A stretch of DNA of 23,303 nucleotides from Methanothrix sp. (lineage in GTDB: Archaea > Halobacteriota > Methanosarcinia > Methanotrichales > Methanotrichaceae): assembly GCA_011620785.1 (NCBI GenBank), contig WOYM01000108.1, positions 1 through 23,303 on the forward strand, written 5' to 3'. This document shows positions 1 through 6,860 of the stretch, piece by piece. The notes under the pieces were generated by a model. That model worked only from the letters and a program-made list of their open reading frames with translations, had not been told where the DNA came from and made no database searches. The translations under genes were made by a program, and so were the position numbers. Position 1 is the first letter of the stretch. The number at the start of each line of letters is the position of its first letter.

Positions 1-50
1 GAAAGGCTTGGAAGGGAAGAATCTGAAGAGAAATGAGCAATACGCTTCAT

Positions 51-74
51 AAAACAAAAAATCTGAAAAAAATG
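51..74 (-). terminator. Possible T-rich terminator after the membrane-protein gene
   Basis: Read on the minus strand, the bases just past the stop codon at 87-89 contain two runs of six to seven T separated by a few bases, then a TTTT run. U-rich tracts without a strong hairpin are a common archaeal termination signal. No stem was seen, so this rests on base composition and position only. Confidence 0.35.
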
Positions 75-86
75 TAGCATTATTAA

Positions 87-1488
87 TCACATTTCCTCTC
101 CATCCGGCTTTTCTTTCAGAGTGCTTACGGAAATTCCATGCATTACTAAAAGAAGAAGGACGATCAAATAGAAGTATACATTAATGACCCTGTTCATGGC
201 AATGAATAAGACCAGTGCGGTTGCCATCCACCCCCAGCAGTCCTCAGGATGCATTCTTTGCAGTGCCAGCGAAAAGATGGCGACCATAACGATGCCTTGG
301 ACAATTATCATCGAATCCCAGGGAATAAAAAGTGATATCAGATAAGAGAGGTTTATAGAAGGGATGTCAATATAGAACCAGTTGCCGTACACACCAGCGA
401 TGAACTCTTCAGGAGAGCCCAAAAGGAACGGAAGTACGAGGATCAAGGCAATTGCTACTGCTATCAATGAATTCACAAAAGCCTTTTTTTATTCCCCATC
501 TCTTAAAGGCTGAAACCACAATAAAAGGAAAAATGACCCAGACGAACTGGTAGGTGGCGAGAGCATATCCAGATGCAATCGAACTCGTCCACCATTTGTT
601 ACACCTATCGAGGGAAAAGACGATTGAAAGAATGAGAAATAGCACCCCGAGATAGATTTCGTGCCGGTACTGAAGGTATGGGGTCAGCAGGAATACCGGA
701 ATTAGCAGCATGCTCTGATTCCTGGAACCTTTAGCCGAATATGCCAGAATGAGAGCAGAAGCTAGCATACTTATCAGGTTTATGAACCGCAGATCCACTC
801 CAGATGCAGCAGCTGGCAGATAGGCCATCCACATTCCGGGCAGATAAGTGAACACCTGATGAGGTGGATGATAGAGAAGGTCATGGTACCCATATGGGCT
901 CATCCCTGCCAGGAAGGACTGACACCCCGAGAGGATGAGGGGGAGCATATCTGACCTCTGTGAATGAAGCGGGAATGAGACAATGCTCAAAAGGTATGTT
1001 CCAGTATATGCTGCCAGAGCGATAAGAACAAGAAGGCCCTGGGATGCATCCTTAATAAGCATATATATGAGTGCAGCTCCAATACATGCGAATAAAAAAA
1101 TGGCAATCGGGATATTTAGATGATAGCTGAAAAGGGCATATCTGAGATCCTGCACGATCAGAAGGATAAATGCCATCGCTTCAAAAATCAAGATAATGAC
1201 CGTCGTTAGCTTGACGGCAGAAATGCGGTCGATGGGGGATAAATGAGCATCTCCAATGATTCCGGGCTTTATAAAAATAATAAAAGTAGCAAAAAATAAG
1301 CAAGTATATGGTAATAGAATTATCTGAAAGACAGGTTCCGGGAGATGATCCGGCAAGGGAAAATACCGGTCGGATTTCACACTTATGAGAAAACCAAGCA
1401 ATGCGAAAGCTAAAATCCTTATTTTTATTTTTCTCTCTTCATAATTTATTTTCTTGGCATTTTCCTTACCACTCTGGAACGCATTCAT
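87..1488 (-). pseudogene. Frameshifted multi-pass membrane protein, GT-C glycosyltransferase-like
   Basis: Two overlapping minus-strand frames join into one protein of about 465 residues. The first runs from the ATG at 1486-1488, preceded by a GGAG six bases upstream, to the A7 tract at 484-490. The second continues from there to the stop at 87. In the first frame the tract reads W-G-I-K-K-G-F and the sequence then turns hydrophilic. Removing one A gives W-G-I-K-K-A-F-V-N-S-L-I and keeps a membrane helix going. The composite is almost entirely hydrophobic helices (roughly ten or more). The segment around H-P-P-H-Q-V-F-T-Y-L-P-G-M-W resembles lumenal loops of GT-C/GT87-like integral membrane glycosyltransferases. 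No catalytic acid could be assigned, so the function is a guess. The neighbouring GtrA and GT2 genes support a role in cell-surface or lipid-linked sugar transfer. A single-base sequencing error is as likely as a true mutation. Confidence 0.6.
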
Positions 1489-1704
1489 CTTCGTCTCCGT
1501 CACCTTCACAGGCTGCTGATCGGATCGGCATCTGTCCAAATCCAGAAGGCCTGCTTTAAACGAGGCGGTTGTAACGCTGATTGATTATTTAAGGATGGTG
1601 GAAAAAGGAGAGCTGGTTTTATCGACTCTGTCATGATTTCATGATTTAAGATCAGCTTGCCAGGAGAGTTCGCTATATCGACCATACTCGCACTGCTGCT
1701 TGTC

Positions 1705-2109
1705 CTATCCGGCCTCGTGCCATACGTAATTTATGCTTGCTAGGTAATTAAATGTAAATGCAATCAATATTGCCAGAAATTCGGATGCTACATAGTGAAT
1801 TCCTGCAACTTCCGTAAAAGCAAGCAGCGCGGAAAGGTTAATCAGCATGCCTCCAAATGAGACAGCATGATACCTGGCTATTGCACGAACAATTGCCGTC
1901 CCCTCTGGGAAATTGTAATTGAACGTTGCCCTGGTATTCAAGAAAAAGTTCCATATTATGCTTATCTCTATCGCTATCAATGCAGATATGATATAATAGA
2001 TATGAACATAGGCTGTTAGAAGCCAGAGCAAGGTCAGATTAATTGCCGCCCCGGTAGCCCCAACGAATGCAAATTTAAAGACAAATCTCCATCGACCTTT
2101 TGCAATCAA
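1705..2109 (-). CDS. GtrA family membrane protein
   Basis: This is a 134-residue protein with four predicted membrane helices. It carries the GtrA signature near its start (basic R-W-R-F, then F-K-F-A-F-V-G-A-T-G-A) and N-F-F-L-N-T-R-A-T-F in the middle. GtrA-family proteins are membrane partners in the transfer or flipping of polyprenyl-linked sugars, and in archaea the domain is often fused behind a DPM1-type glycosyltransferase. The start given is TTG, but the frame stays open upstream past 2180 into the end of the glycosyltransferase gene, with no ribosome binding site at the TTG. It may therefore be the C-terminal half of a former GT2-GtrA fusion rather than an independent gene. The GtrA domain itself looks complete, with no internal stop. 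Confidence 0.75.
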   Translation of the reverse strand: MIAKGRWRFVFKFAFVGATGAAINLTLLWLLTAYVHIYYIISALIAIEISIIWNFFLNTRATFNYNFPEGTAIVRAIARYHAVSFGGMLINLSALLAFTEVAGIHYVASEFLAILIAFTFNYLASINYVWHEAG

Positions 2110-2183
2110 ATTGTCAAGAATGCTTGAGGGAAGGATTCTTAAGGCCTGGTTCCAGGAATGGTCTGCGGGCTTGCTTTGCAGGC

Positions 2184-2666
2184 TTATCCCTTGGGTTTGA
2201 GCTCCAGATTATCGAATACATTCCTCTTTGCTACCATAAAACCTGTCATAGGATCCCTTAGATCTACGCCCAGGATCAATCTGGTCAATTGAGCAAAGGC
2301 GAGGGTTACTAATATCCTTCCCATAGTGTCACTGCACTCTCCACCCTCAATGAGCTTCGAGCCGAGGACTATATCATGATTCTCTATCAGCTTGAGCATT
2401 TTCTGGAGATCTTCTGGCCGGTGAGAGCCGTCGCCATCCATGAGAGCGATTATATTTCCTTTGGATCTGGACAAGCCTTCAACAAAAGCGTTGCCCAAAC
2501 CATCCGATCTCTGGATCATAACCTCCGCCCCTTTAACCTTTGGCGCAGTGCAGCTCTTGTCTACTATCAGTATTTCGTGGTTTTCCTTAATTATGGCATT
2601 GATGCTATCCACAAGTTCTTGAATGGTGGGCTCATCCTTTGTGGGAATTATAATCGAGGTCAACAT
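2184..2666 (-). CDS. DPM1-like family 2 glycosyltransferase, C-terminally truncated
   Basis: This 160-residue protein belongs to the polyprenyl-phosphate sugar transferase branch of GT2. The N-terminal nucleotide-binding strand (S-I-I-I-P-T-K-D-E) is at 4-12. The metal-binding M-D-G-D-G-S-H is at 76-82, and the acceptor-side D-P-M-T-G-F is at 138-143. The family would normally continue for another 50-60 residues after the final L-K-P-K-G, but here a TAA follows at once. A different frame then runs without interruption into the GtrA gene. I used the ATG at 2664-2666, which has an AGGGTGA sequence 11 bases upstream; a longer frame from 2732 would need a TTG and lacks family similarity. The enzyme would be expected to load a sugar onto a polyprenyl phosphate on the cytosolic face of the membrane. 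Truncation may leave it inactive. Confidence 0.75.
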   Translation of the reverse strand: MLTSIIIPTKDEPTIQELVDSINAIIKENHEILIVDKSCTAPKVKGAEVMIQRSDGLGNAFVEGLSRSKGNIIALMDGDGSHRPEDLQKMLKLIENHDIVLGSKLIEGGECSDTMGRILVTLAFAQLTRLILGVDLRDPMTGFMVAKRNVFDNLELKPKG

Positions 2667-2689
2667 TATAGATCTTTTCACCCTAAACA

Positions 2690-2704
2690 CGATCCAATGG
2701 ATCG
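2690..2704. repeat. Short perfect inverted repeat before the glycosyltransferase
   Basis: CGATCC and GGATCG flank a three-base AAT loop, giving a six-base-pair perfect stem. It sits in the 72-base gap between the end of the second rhodanese gene and the glycosyltransferase start. It could be an mRNA processing or attenuation hairpin, or chance. No T tract follows it on the minus strand. Confidence 0.3.
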
Positions 2705-2738
2705 GTCCAAGATCGGGATGACAGGGGCCCAAGCCCCA

Positions 2739-4178
2739 TCATCCCTTCCTTGTCACCTCCACCTGCAGCACATCAGCAAATGCCTCTGCATTCCCATCCA
2801 GGGATGCGACTATGCTCACCTTATACACCCCGGGAGCGACATTGGCATTCCAGATGCCCATGTACCTGCCTCCAGATGTCTCCAGCAGGCTGGTCCTTGT
2901 CTCTTCACCGCCATCCGGTGCATATATCACTGCAGTGCACCTCAAAATGCCATCGGAAGAGGACTGGTCGGATGCATTTGTGGAGGAGGCAGAGCTCTGG
3001 CCCGCCTTTCTATTCGAACCGATCTGCACATATCCGTCCTTGCGATCCAGGTTGGCAAAGCCCTGGGGAGAGCCAAATCCGCAGGTAGCGCACCCCTTAA
3101 CCGTCAGCTTCGGTTCCTGGTTGGCGGAGGAATTGGCTGAGGAAGAGCTGTACTGTGATGAGTTTGTCCTATCCGCCCTCTCATGGAAGGATGCTGTTAT
3201 GGTCGTCGCCTCTCCTGATCTGACCGGATTGGGCTGGGCAGAGACCTCCGCCAGCTCATAGGGAAACTTGGGCTGGTTTTCCAGCCAGTCCCTCCAGGTG
3301 TAGAGCCGGGCATCATAGCCGGACTCGTTCAGAGCGAACCAGAGCAATGCGGCCTCAACCCCGATATTGGTGTAAACCACTACCGATCGGTTCTTGTCAA
3401 GATCCAGGAAGTGCTCATTCAGCATCTCTTTGGGCATCATGCTATCATTGACCAGCACATTCTCATAGGGTATGTTGATCGCCCCGGGAATTGACCCCAG
3501 CTCATAAGCATTTGCCGGCCTGGCATCAACTATCTGCGCCCCGCCGGTGACTACATATTCATAGGTGGCAAGAAGCTCTGGCCTTATATGAGGGATGTAC
3601 TCGGCCTTGGGCCTGGTGGCAGAGATGTTGCTGATGTTCAATCCTGCAGCCTTCCAGTCCTCGATCGTGCCCTCCAGCACCCTTACCTTCTCATGGCCCA
3701 GGTATTTTAGGGCCCAGTAGGTGAAGAACGCCGGCGACGGCCCTCCGCCACAGGGCAGGCACTCCCCGGCGATCAGCAGGGAATCGTTGCTGCTGATGCC
3801 CGCATCTCCCAGCAGCTGCGCCATCTCCGGTACCGGCACGATCTCCCCGCCTTCGGAGAAGAAGCGATCGTAATTGAGATTGACAGCGCCCTCGATGTAT
3901 GCGGCCGCACTGGGGCTTATGTCCAATACAACCTCGTCCGGGGAGATCGAATTCGGGGATGCTATCGCCCCGACCAGCTTGGTCCAATCAGGGCAGGTGG
4001 GGCAGAACTCCCCGGTCTCTGTGCCTGCACTGGCCGATCCTGCCAGTAGAATAAAAGAGATGGACAGGATGAACAGCAGAACCGGAATCGCTACAGCAAT
4101 TGCCGCTGTCCCGCCGATAGTTGACGGCCGTTCTCCCTCAGCCGCAAGAGGAGCGGAAAGATCAGATTGCAGTCTCAT
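2739..4178 (-). CDS. Exported double rhodanese-like protein with C-terminal cysteine-motif extension
   Basis: This is a 479-residue protein. A hydrophobic segment (about 21-48) ending in A-G-S-A-S-A-G is a signal peptide or anchor, so the rest should be outside the cell. A C-P-T-C pair lies at 59-62. Rhodanese-like domain 1 (about 70-180) has the loop G-E-C-L-P-C-G-G-G-P-S with Cys140 and Cys143. Domain 2 (about 200-300) has D-A-R-P-A-N-A-Y-E-L-G and G-A-I-N-I-P-Y typical of rhodaneses, but its active loop reads Y-T-N-I-G-V-E, with no catalytic cysteine. A Ser/Asn-rich linker with several N-x-S/T sites follows. After it come a C-A-T-C pair (363-366) and an Ig-like tail like those in surface or FixH/YtkA-type proteins. 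The ATG at 4178 has GGAGGT just upstream and overlaps the end of the upstream paralogue by 17 bases, indicating coupled translation. The substrate (sulfane sulfur, selenium, arsenic or another oxyanion) cannot be read from sequence. Confidence 0.8.
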   Translation of the reverse strand: MRLQSDLSAPLAAEGERPSTIGGTAAIAVAIPVLLFILSISFILLAGSASAGTETGEFCPTCPDWTKLVGAIASPNSISPDEVVLDISPSAAAYIEGAVNLNYDRFFSEGGEIVPVPEMAQLLGDAGISSNDSLLIAGECLPCGGGPSPAFFTYWALKYLGHEKVRVLEGTIEDWKAAGLNISNISATRPKAEYIPHIRPELLATYEYVVTGGAQIVDARPANAYELGSIPGAINIPYENVLVNDSMMPKEMLNEHFLDLDKNRSVVVYTNIGVEAALLWFALNESGYDARLYTWRDWLENQPKFPYELAEVSAQPNPVRSGEATTITASFHERADRTNSSQYSSSSANSSANQEPKLTVKGCATCGFGSPQGFANLDRKDGYVQIGSNRKAGQSSASSTNASDQSSSDGILRCTAVIYAPDGGEETRTSLLETSGGRYMGIWNANVAPGVYKVSIVASLDGNAEAFADVLQVEVTRKG

Positions 4179-5262
4179 TTAACCTCCCGGACCCATCCAC
4201 CTCTTGGAGATCTGGCAATTGATTTGCCATCCAGTCCTGGTAGCTGTAGAGACGGGCATCATAACCCATCATCTCCAGGGCGAACCAGACCACAGAGCCC
4301 TTCATCCCCGTATTGGTAAAGACGACCACCGGCTGGTTTTTGTTCAGCACCATGAAGACCATATCCAGCCGGTCCTCGCCGGTGATCTTCTTATCGGCAA
4401 GAACGCTCTCATAGGGCATGCTGATCGATCCGGCTATGGTTCCCATAGCAAACTCGGGCGGCGTCCGGGCATCGATGATCTGCACCTGGCCGCTTTTGAC
4501 CAGATCGAAGGTGGCGGTGTAGTTTGAGTTCATCAGAGGGATATACTCCTTCCGAGGAAGCATTGCAGCACTCCCTGAGGTAGCCCCTCCCGCTGTCGCC
4601 CAGTCCTCTGCCGTCCCGTCCAGGACTACTGCGTTCTCATGGCCCAGGCTCTTCATCATCCAGTAGACGTAGGTGGCCACCGATGGTCCTCCGCCGCAGG
4701 GCAGGCATTCCCCATAGATGACAACCGAATCCTCTCTGGAGATCCCAGCCTCGCCCAGGATGCTGGCGACCTCATCTGCCGGCTTCAAAATCCCCGGCTG
4801 AAGGAAGAACTCCATATAGGGAATGTAAATTGAGCCTTCGATATGGTGGCTCGAGTTCTCGCTCACATCCAGCAGGATATCTGCATCATCGACCTCATCC
4901 AGCGGCAAGAGCATCTCTCTTGCCTTGAGGCTGCGGGTCATGTTGATCTGCAATTCCTTCAGCTCTTCACTCTCGTTTTCCTCGCCTTTTTCATCCTCTA
5001 CGCCCTGGGAGGAGTTCATACCCCAGCGGATCTCCCTGGACTTCTTGGGCCAGTTTGCTCCAGCTGACTGCTGGGTAGCGGTTACATTGCCTATCTCATT
5101 TAGCTTGGCCATAGGATCCCAGCCGCCGCTGGAGTCGTCGCATGCCCCTCCTAAAGAGGCGCATTCCGCACCGGCAGATGCGCTCTCCATGAGGATCAGA
5201 GCTGCCAAAAGCGTCCCGCAGAGAACGCCCATCGTAATCAAAATTGGTCTTGCTTTGCTCAT
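4162..5262 (-). CDS. Exported double rhodanese-like protein (paralogue)
   Basis: This is a 366-residue paralogue of the next gene in the operon. A signal peptide (about 5-31) ends in S-A-S-A-G-A. A charged, Glu-rich spacer (about 85-120) is followed by rhodanese-like domain 1, whose loop G-E-C-L-P-C-G-G-G-P-S carries Cys186 and Cys189. Domain 2 keeps the fold signatures (D-A-R-T-P-P-E-F-A-M-G, M-P-Y-E-S-V), but its active loop is F-T-N-T-G-M-K, lacking the catalytic cysteine. Classical tandem rhodaneses have the reverse layout, an inactive first and an active second domain. The start is well supported: GAGGTGA ends five bases before the ATG. It lacks the Ig-like tail of its partner. It lies 16 bases after the DGC-domain gene, so all four genes from 5930 down to 2739 are probably one transcript. 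It is probably a surface sulfurtransferase or sulfur carrier; the exact reaction is unknown. Confidence 0.8.
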   Translation of the reverse strand: MSKARPILITMGVLCGTLLAALILMESASAGAECASLGGACDDSSGGWDPMAKLNEIGNVTATQQSAGANWPKKSREIRWGMNSSQGVEDEKGEENESEELKELQINMTRSLKAREMLLPLDEVDDADILLDVSENSSHHIEGSIYIPYMEFFLQPGILKPADEVASILGEAGISREDSVVIYGECLPCGGGPSVATYVYWMMKSLGHENAVVLDGTAEDWATAGGATSGSAAMLPRKEYIPLMNSNYTATFDLVKSGQVQIIDARTPPEFAMGTIAGSISMPYESVLADKKITGEDRLDMVFMVLNKNQPVVVFTNTGMKGSVVWFALEMMGYDARLYSYQDWMANQLPDLQEVDGSGRLNETAI

Positions 5263-5278
5263 CTAATTCACCTCGACT

Positions 5279-5671
5279 TCAGGCGGCCAGCTCCTCTTTA
5301 ACCTGCTCTACCACCCTAGAGCAGATGTCCTGGTCAATAGAGAGGCCCTGAGTATTCTCTATGCCCAGCTCAGTCACAATGATCTGTATGGCCGGCTCTA
5401 TTTCCAGATGCTGCAGGGTCTTGGCGGCGCATTGCACCGGACAGCCATCAATGGATACCATCAGTCCTGCTTCCCGTGCCGACTTTACCATTGCCTCGAT
5501 ATGAGCGGCCACTGCCGCCAGGCAGAAGAATCCTGCCACGTTCTCTTTCGACAGATCGACTGCCGCCTGATTAGCGATCTGGCCGACATTGCACGCTCCG
5601 GAGCAGGCCACCACCCGCACATCTGAGGAGCTGCAACTGCACTTATTTTTCTCGTCCATTGGTGACACCAT
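5279..5671 (-). CDS. DGC-domain cysteine-rich (putative zinc-binding) protein
   Basis: This is a 130-residue cytosolic protein with eight cysteines. They comprise an N-terminal C-S-C (11 and 13), A-C-S-G-A-C (23 and 27), Cys50, the diagnostic D-G-C-P-V-Q-C (75-81) and Cys117. The D-G-C-P motif and length match the DGC family (PF08859), predicted to bind zinc through conserved cysteines and of unknown function. The first ATG is at 5671. A second, at 5659, has GGTG six bases upstream and may be the real start. The gene lies 22 bases after the thioredoxin-like gene and 16 bases before the first exported rhodanese gene. That context, plus the cysteine content, suggests handling of sulfur, metal or metalloid, which is inference. 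Confidence 0.75.
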   Translation of the reverse strand: MVSPMDEKNKCSCSSSDVRVVACSGACNVGQIANQAAVDLSKENVAGFFCLAAVAAHIEAMVKSAREAGLMVSIDGCPVQCAAKTLQHLEIEPAIQIIVTELGIENTQGLSIDQDICSRVVEQVKEELAA

Positions 5672-5693
5672 TATATTTTCCGATTATGAGCAT

Positions 5694-5930
5694 TTATCTC
5701 TTGAGCATCCTTTTAAGCTCTTCCACAGTCGCCGTTCTCCCTGTCAAGACCGATTTTCCATCTATATATAGGGCGGGTGTCATCATCACTCCTCGATCCA
5801 TGATCTCCTGAATGCTGTCCACCTTGATGATCTCTGCATCAGTACCCGATTCTTCCACTGCCTTCTGTACGTTCTTCAGCAGGCTCTTGCACTTGGCACA
5901 ACCTGTCCCCATTACCTCGATCTTCACCAT
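5694..5930 (-). CDS. Small thioredoxin/glutaredoxin-like redox protein
   Basis: This 78-residue protein has a single thioredoxin fold. The first strand is followed by C-A-K-C (Cys11, Cys14). The cis-proline region M-M-T-P-A-L-Y-I-D-G is followed by a final helix. It resembles the 'redox-active disulfide protein 2' group of very small archaeal thioredoxin-like proteins. The ATG at 5928-5930 has GGTGA five bases upstream and is preferred over a GTG three codons earlier. It is the promoter-proximal gene of the four-gene minus-strand operon and could pass electrons to the cysteine-rich DGC protein. How it would reach the exported rhodaneses is unclear, since it has no signal peptide. Confidence 0.85.
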   Translation of the reverse strand: MVKIEVMGTGCAKCKSLLKNVQKAVEESGTDAEIIKVDSIQEIMDRGVMMTPALYIDGKSVLTGRTATVEELKRMLKR

Positions 5931-6159
5931 CTGATTCACCGTTGGAAGTCAATTGTTCAATCTCTTATTATCTGATTCTCAGACTCTTCTATGGTCTTTT
6001 GCCATCTCGCTCCGATCCCAGGATCTGCAATTCCAGTATTTTAAGCCAATCAAAAGTGCGAGATGGTTATTCATATATTAGCTTATCGCAATAACACGAT
6101 GATAAGATCATCGATCATTTGCCGCCAGAACTCAAAAACACAAGCTCTTTGTTCTCCGC
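5931..6159. other. Intergenic region between divergent units, no gene seen
   Basis: This stretch lies between the start of the thioredoxin-like operon (minus) and the gene remnant (plus). It is AT-richer than the flanking genes and holds no convincing reading frame. A six-base-pair perfect hairpin (CGATGA, loop TAAGA, TCATCG) lies at 6097-6113. It must contain the promoter of the minus-strand operon, but no clear TATA box stood out. Confidence 0.5.
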
Positions 6160-6588
6160 ATAATTGGATAGGTTTGGCGCCGCGATCCGTTATGCTTGCC
6201 AAGTCTTGCTCATCCTCTGAGCTGATTGATGCAGATGCTTTTAGACAAGGCCAGAAGATTAAAGAACGGCCTGGGCGGCAAGCTCGTCCCCAGGATATCG
6301 GGCTTTGATGTGGATCTTGAGCCCATTCACAGAAATGAGGTTCTCATGAATCCCCAGCGTTATGCCTATCCGGCCTGCGCCATCACCGTGCGCTTCTCTG
6401 CCCTGATGAGGCTGTCTGACTATCCCTGCCTCCTTACCAGCGAGCCGGTGACGGCTACTATGATGACCAACATCATCGCCCTGCATAAGGAGATTCCAGC
6501 ATCGCCTGCCAGTGTATGCAAGAACTGCGCTTCTGCGGCGCTGGTCGATTTCAGGCACTCCTATTGCCAGTACAGAGAAGCAGTATGA
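6160..6588 (+). pseudogene. 5'-truncated methanogen gene remnant, possibly DUF2193-like C-terminus
   Basis: The clear part is a reading frame from about 6229 to the TGA at 6586-6588 (about 119 residues), with a well-formed protein character. It contains conserved-looking strings such as N-P-Q-R-Y-A-Y-P and T-S-E-P-V-T-A-T-M-M, and four cysteines near the end. A stop lies just before it in frame. The other frame, from about 6160, reads L-A-P-R-S-V-M-L-A-K-S-C and S-E-L-I-D-A-D-A, then would join the main frame (L-D-K-A-R-R-L) if one T were added near 6238-6241. There is no ribosome binding site at 6229. I take this as the C-terminal end of a longer gene that has lost its front. From memory it resembles the end of DUF2193 proteins of methanogens (about 500 residues); that match is uncertain. 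The left boundary is approximate. Confidence 0.5.
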
Positions 6589-6650
6589 GGCAGCATCAAA
6601 CAGCAAGAAAAGAAGCATATTGAATTCCAATCAAGGTTCATGGTGGATAT

Positions 6651-6860
6651 ATGAAATGCTATCTTTGTGCCCTGGCTCAAAAGGATACTGATGCGGTGGC
6701 CATCTGCATACTCTGCGGAATGGGGGTCTGCATGGATCACCTGGTCAGAGAGGAGCTGGAGATTTGGGAGGGAGGCTATCCCTTCCCCTCCAAGAAGATG
6801 AAGCGAACGCTGCCCCGTATTCTCTGCAAGCCATGCTATGCTGCATATCATGAGGGATGA
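6651..6860 (+). CDS. DUF2180 family zinc-binding protein
   Basis: This 69-residue protein begins M-K-C-Y-L-C and has the pattern A-I-C-I-L-C-G-M-G-V-C-M-D-H in the middle and C-K-P-C near the end. Together these give seven cysteines and a histidine (3, 6, 19, 22, 27, 30, 59, 62), enough for two zinc sites. This matches DUF2180, small proteins found mainly in methanogens, with no known function. The start has GGTGG four bases upstream. Its stop overlaps the aquaporin start in an ATGA, so the two were translated as a pair. The link to the aquaporin is positional only. Confidence 0.85.
   Translation: MKCYLCALAQKDTDAVAICILCGMGVCMDHLVREELEIWEGGYPFPSKKMKRTLPRILCKPCYAAYHEG

Noticed and set aside
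1500..1650. Plus-strand frame of about 45 codons between the GtrA and GT-C-like genes
   Set aside because: It has no start codon with a ribosome binding site, the length is expected by chance, and it partly overlaps the front of the minus-strand gene.
2376..3140. Long plus-strand reading frame of 254 codons opposite the glycosyltransferase and rhodanese genes
   Set aside because: It is a shadow frame. The opposite strand carries recognisable GT2 and rhodanese-protein motifs, and the plus-strand translation has no domain-like features.
3874..5266. Several plus-strand frames opposite the exported rhodaneses
   Set aside because: They arise from the codon pattern of the minus-strand genes, which have signal peptides, ribosome binding sites and domain motifs.
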